A DNA stretch of 64,000 nucleotides from positions 51,533-115,532 of the forward strand of contig NZ_JBHKFI010000015.1 of the NCBI RefSeq assembly GCF_042263505.1, read 5' to 3'. This DNA comes from Bacillus_BE sp042263505 (lineage in GTDB: Bacteria; Bacillota; Bacilli; Bacillales; Cytobacillaceae). Positions 63,740 to 64,000 of this stretch are shown here, piece by piece (position 1 is the stretch's first letter; the number at the start of each line of letters is the position of its first letter). Position numbers and translations under genes: made by a program. A model generated the notes under the pieces. That model worked only from the letters and a program-made list of their open reading frames with translations. It had not been told where the DNA came from and did not search any database.

Positions 63740-63885
63740 GAAAGAAATCCATGTAATCAAATTGTCTAGCTCCGGCTCCTAGCTTCTCGGCCGTTTCGAT
63801 CCATCCCTACAAATCCAAAACCGGGATTTGCAGCGCTGGCTCTCCAACGTCTGTCGAAGCTGAACAGTCGCCTCCGCTTTTCTAG
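63740..63885. repeat. Structured spacer between 23S and 5S
   Basis: GC-rich for this genome: GCGGAGGCGACTGTTCAGCT (minus) and CTCCGGCTCCTAGC-type blocks of the kind dispersed in several Bacillaceae genomes (from memory). It contains AAATCCCGG/CCGGGATTT-type complementary blocks. Confidence 0.45.
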
Positions 63886-63887
63886 TT

Positions 63888-64000
63888 TGGTTAAGTCCTC
63901 GATCGATTAGTATTTGTCAGCTCCACGTGTCGCCACGCTTCCACCTCAAACCTATCTACCTGATCATCTTTCAGGGATCTTACTAGCTTGCGCTATGGGA
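63888..64000 (-). rRNA. rrl: 23S ribosomal RNA, 3' end only
   Basis: GAGGTGGAAGCGTGGCGACA, CGTGGAGCTGAC and TACTAATCGATCGAGGACTT are the conserved 3' end of Bacillus 23S. The rest lies beyond the window edge. Confidence 0.97.

Overview
The window is an AT-rich, low-GC Gram-positive chromosome segment, most likely from a Bacillaceae species. The evidence is the gene content and order: tsaE-tsaB-rimI-tsaD, an ABC-F protein, moaC, rex, ydiK-ydiL and groES-groEL lie together next to an rRNA/tRNA operon, as in Bacillus subtilis. A perfect CIRCE operator, Bacillus-type Shine-Dalgarno sites, TTG/GTG starts and Bacillus-like 5S and 23S rRNA agree with this. I cannot name the species.

Layout. 1-2.2 kb: partial FGGY sugar kinase and a BtpA/SgcQ-family protein. 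2.4-23.3 kb: a complete type VII secretion (Ess/Yuk) locus on the minus strand, in the Staphylococcus aureus order esxA-esaA-essA-esaB-essB-essC-(esxC-like)-(WXG100)-esaE-(esxD-like)-(EsaD-like nuclease toxin)-immunity. It is followed by three orphan toxin/immunity cassettes whose toxin genes are truncated or frameshifted while their immunity genes are intact. 23.8-32 kb: chemoreceptor, small membrane proteins, an APC permease and DUF2000 gene divergent from a MocR regulator. 31.7-35.9 kb: a Na,K-ATPase-like P-type ATPase in one operon with two TrkA-type NAD-binding proteins. 36.5-40.5 kb: GGDEF-EAL protein, a GyrI-like protein plus partner, and a divergent WYL regulator. 41.5-44 kb: glutamate dehydrogenase divergent from a LysR/GltC-like regulator. 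44.5-46.2 kb: small membrane proteins and a decayed toxin remnant. 46.8-51.9 kb: an oxidoreductase and a mannose-family PTS (IIAB, IIC, IID) with a DUF956 (ManO) gene. 52-63 kb: the conserved core (SEC-C protein, groESL, ydiL, ydiK, rex, moaC, ABC-F, tsaD-rimI-tsaB-tsaE, GNAT). 63.2-64 kb: tRNA-Asp, tRNA-fMet, 5S and the 3' end of 23S, all minus strand.

How parts work together. The T7SS genes encode the membrane channel and motor (EsaA, EssA, EssB, EssC, EsaB), small WXG100/helical partners, an EsaE-like chaperone, and a nuclease toxin with a SUKH-type immunity protein. The orphan cassettes share the conserved toxin middle region with the intact toxin, so recombination could swap the C-terminal nuclease, while the retained immunity genes could protect against sibling toxins. 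Each cassette ends in the same ~65-bp repeat followed by a hairpin.

Other highlights are a ~330-bp ORF-less element present twice, which resembles an IscB-type omega RNA (HEARO) and whose insertion has rewritten the 3' end of esaB; a cluster of seven DnaA boxes followed by three 41-bp-spaced palindromes between the ABC-F gene and tsaD; and direct-repeat operator candidates for the MocR regulator. All homology statements come from reading the translations and from memory of the families; no database search was run.
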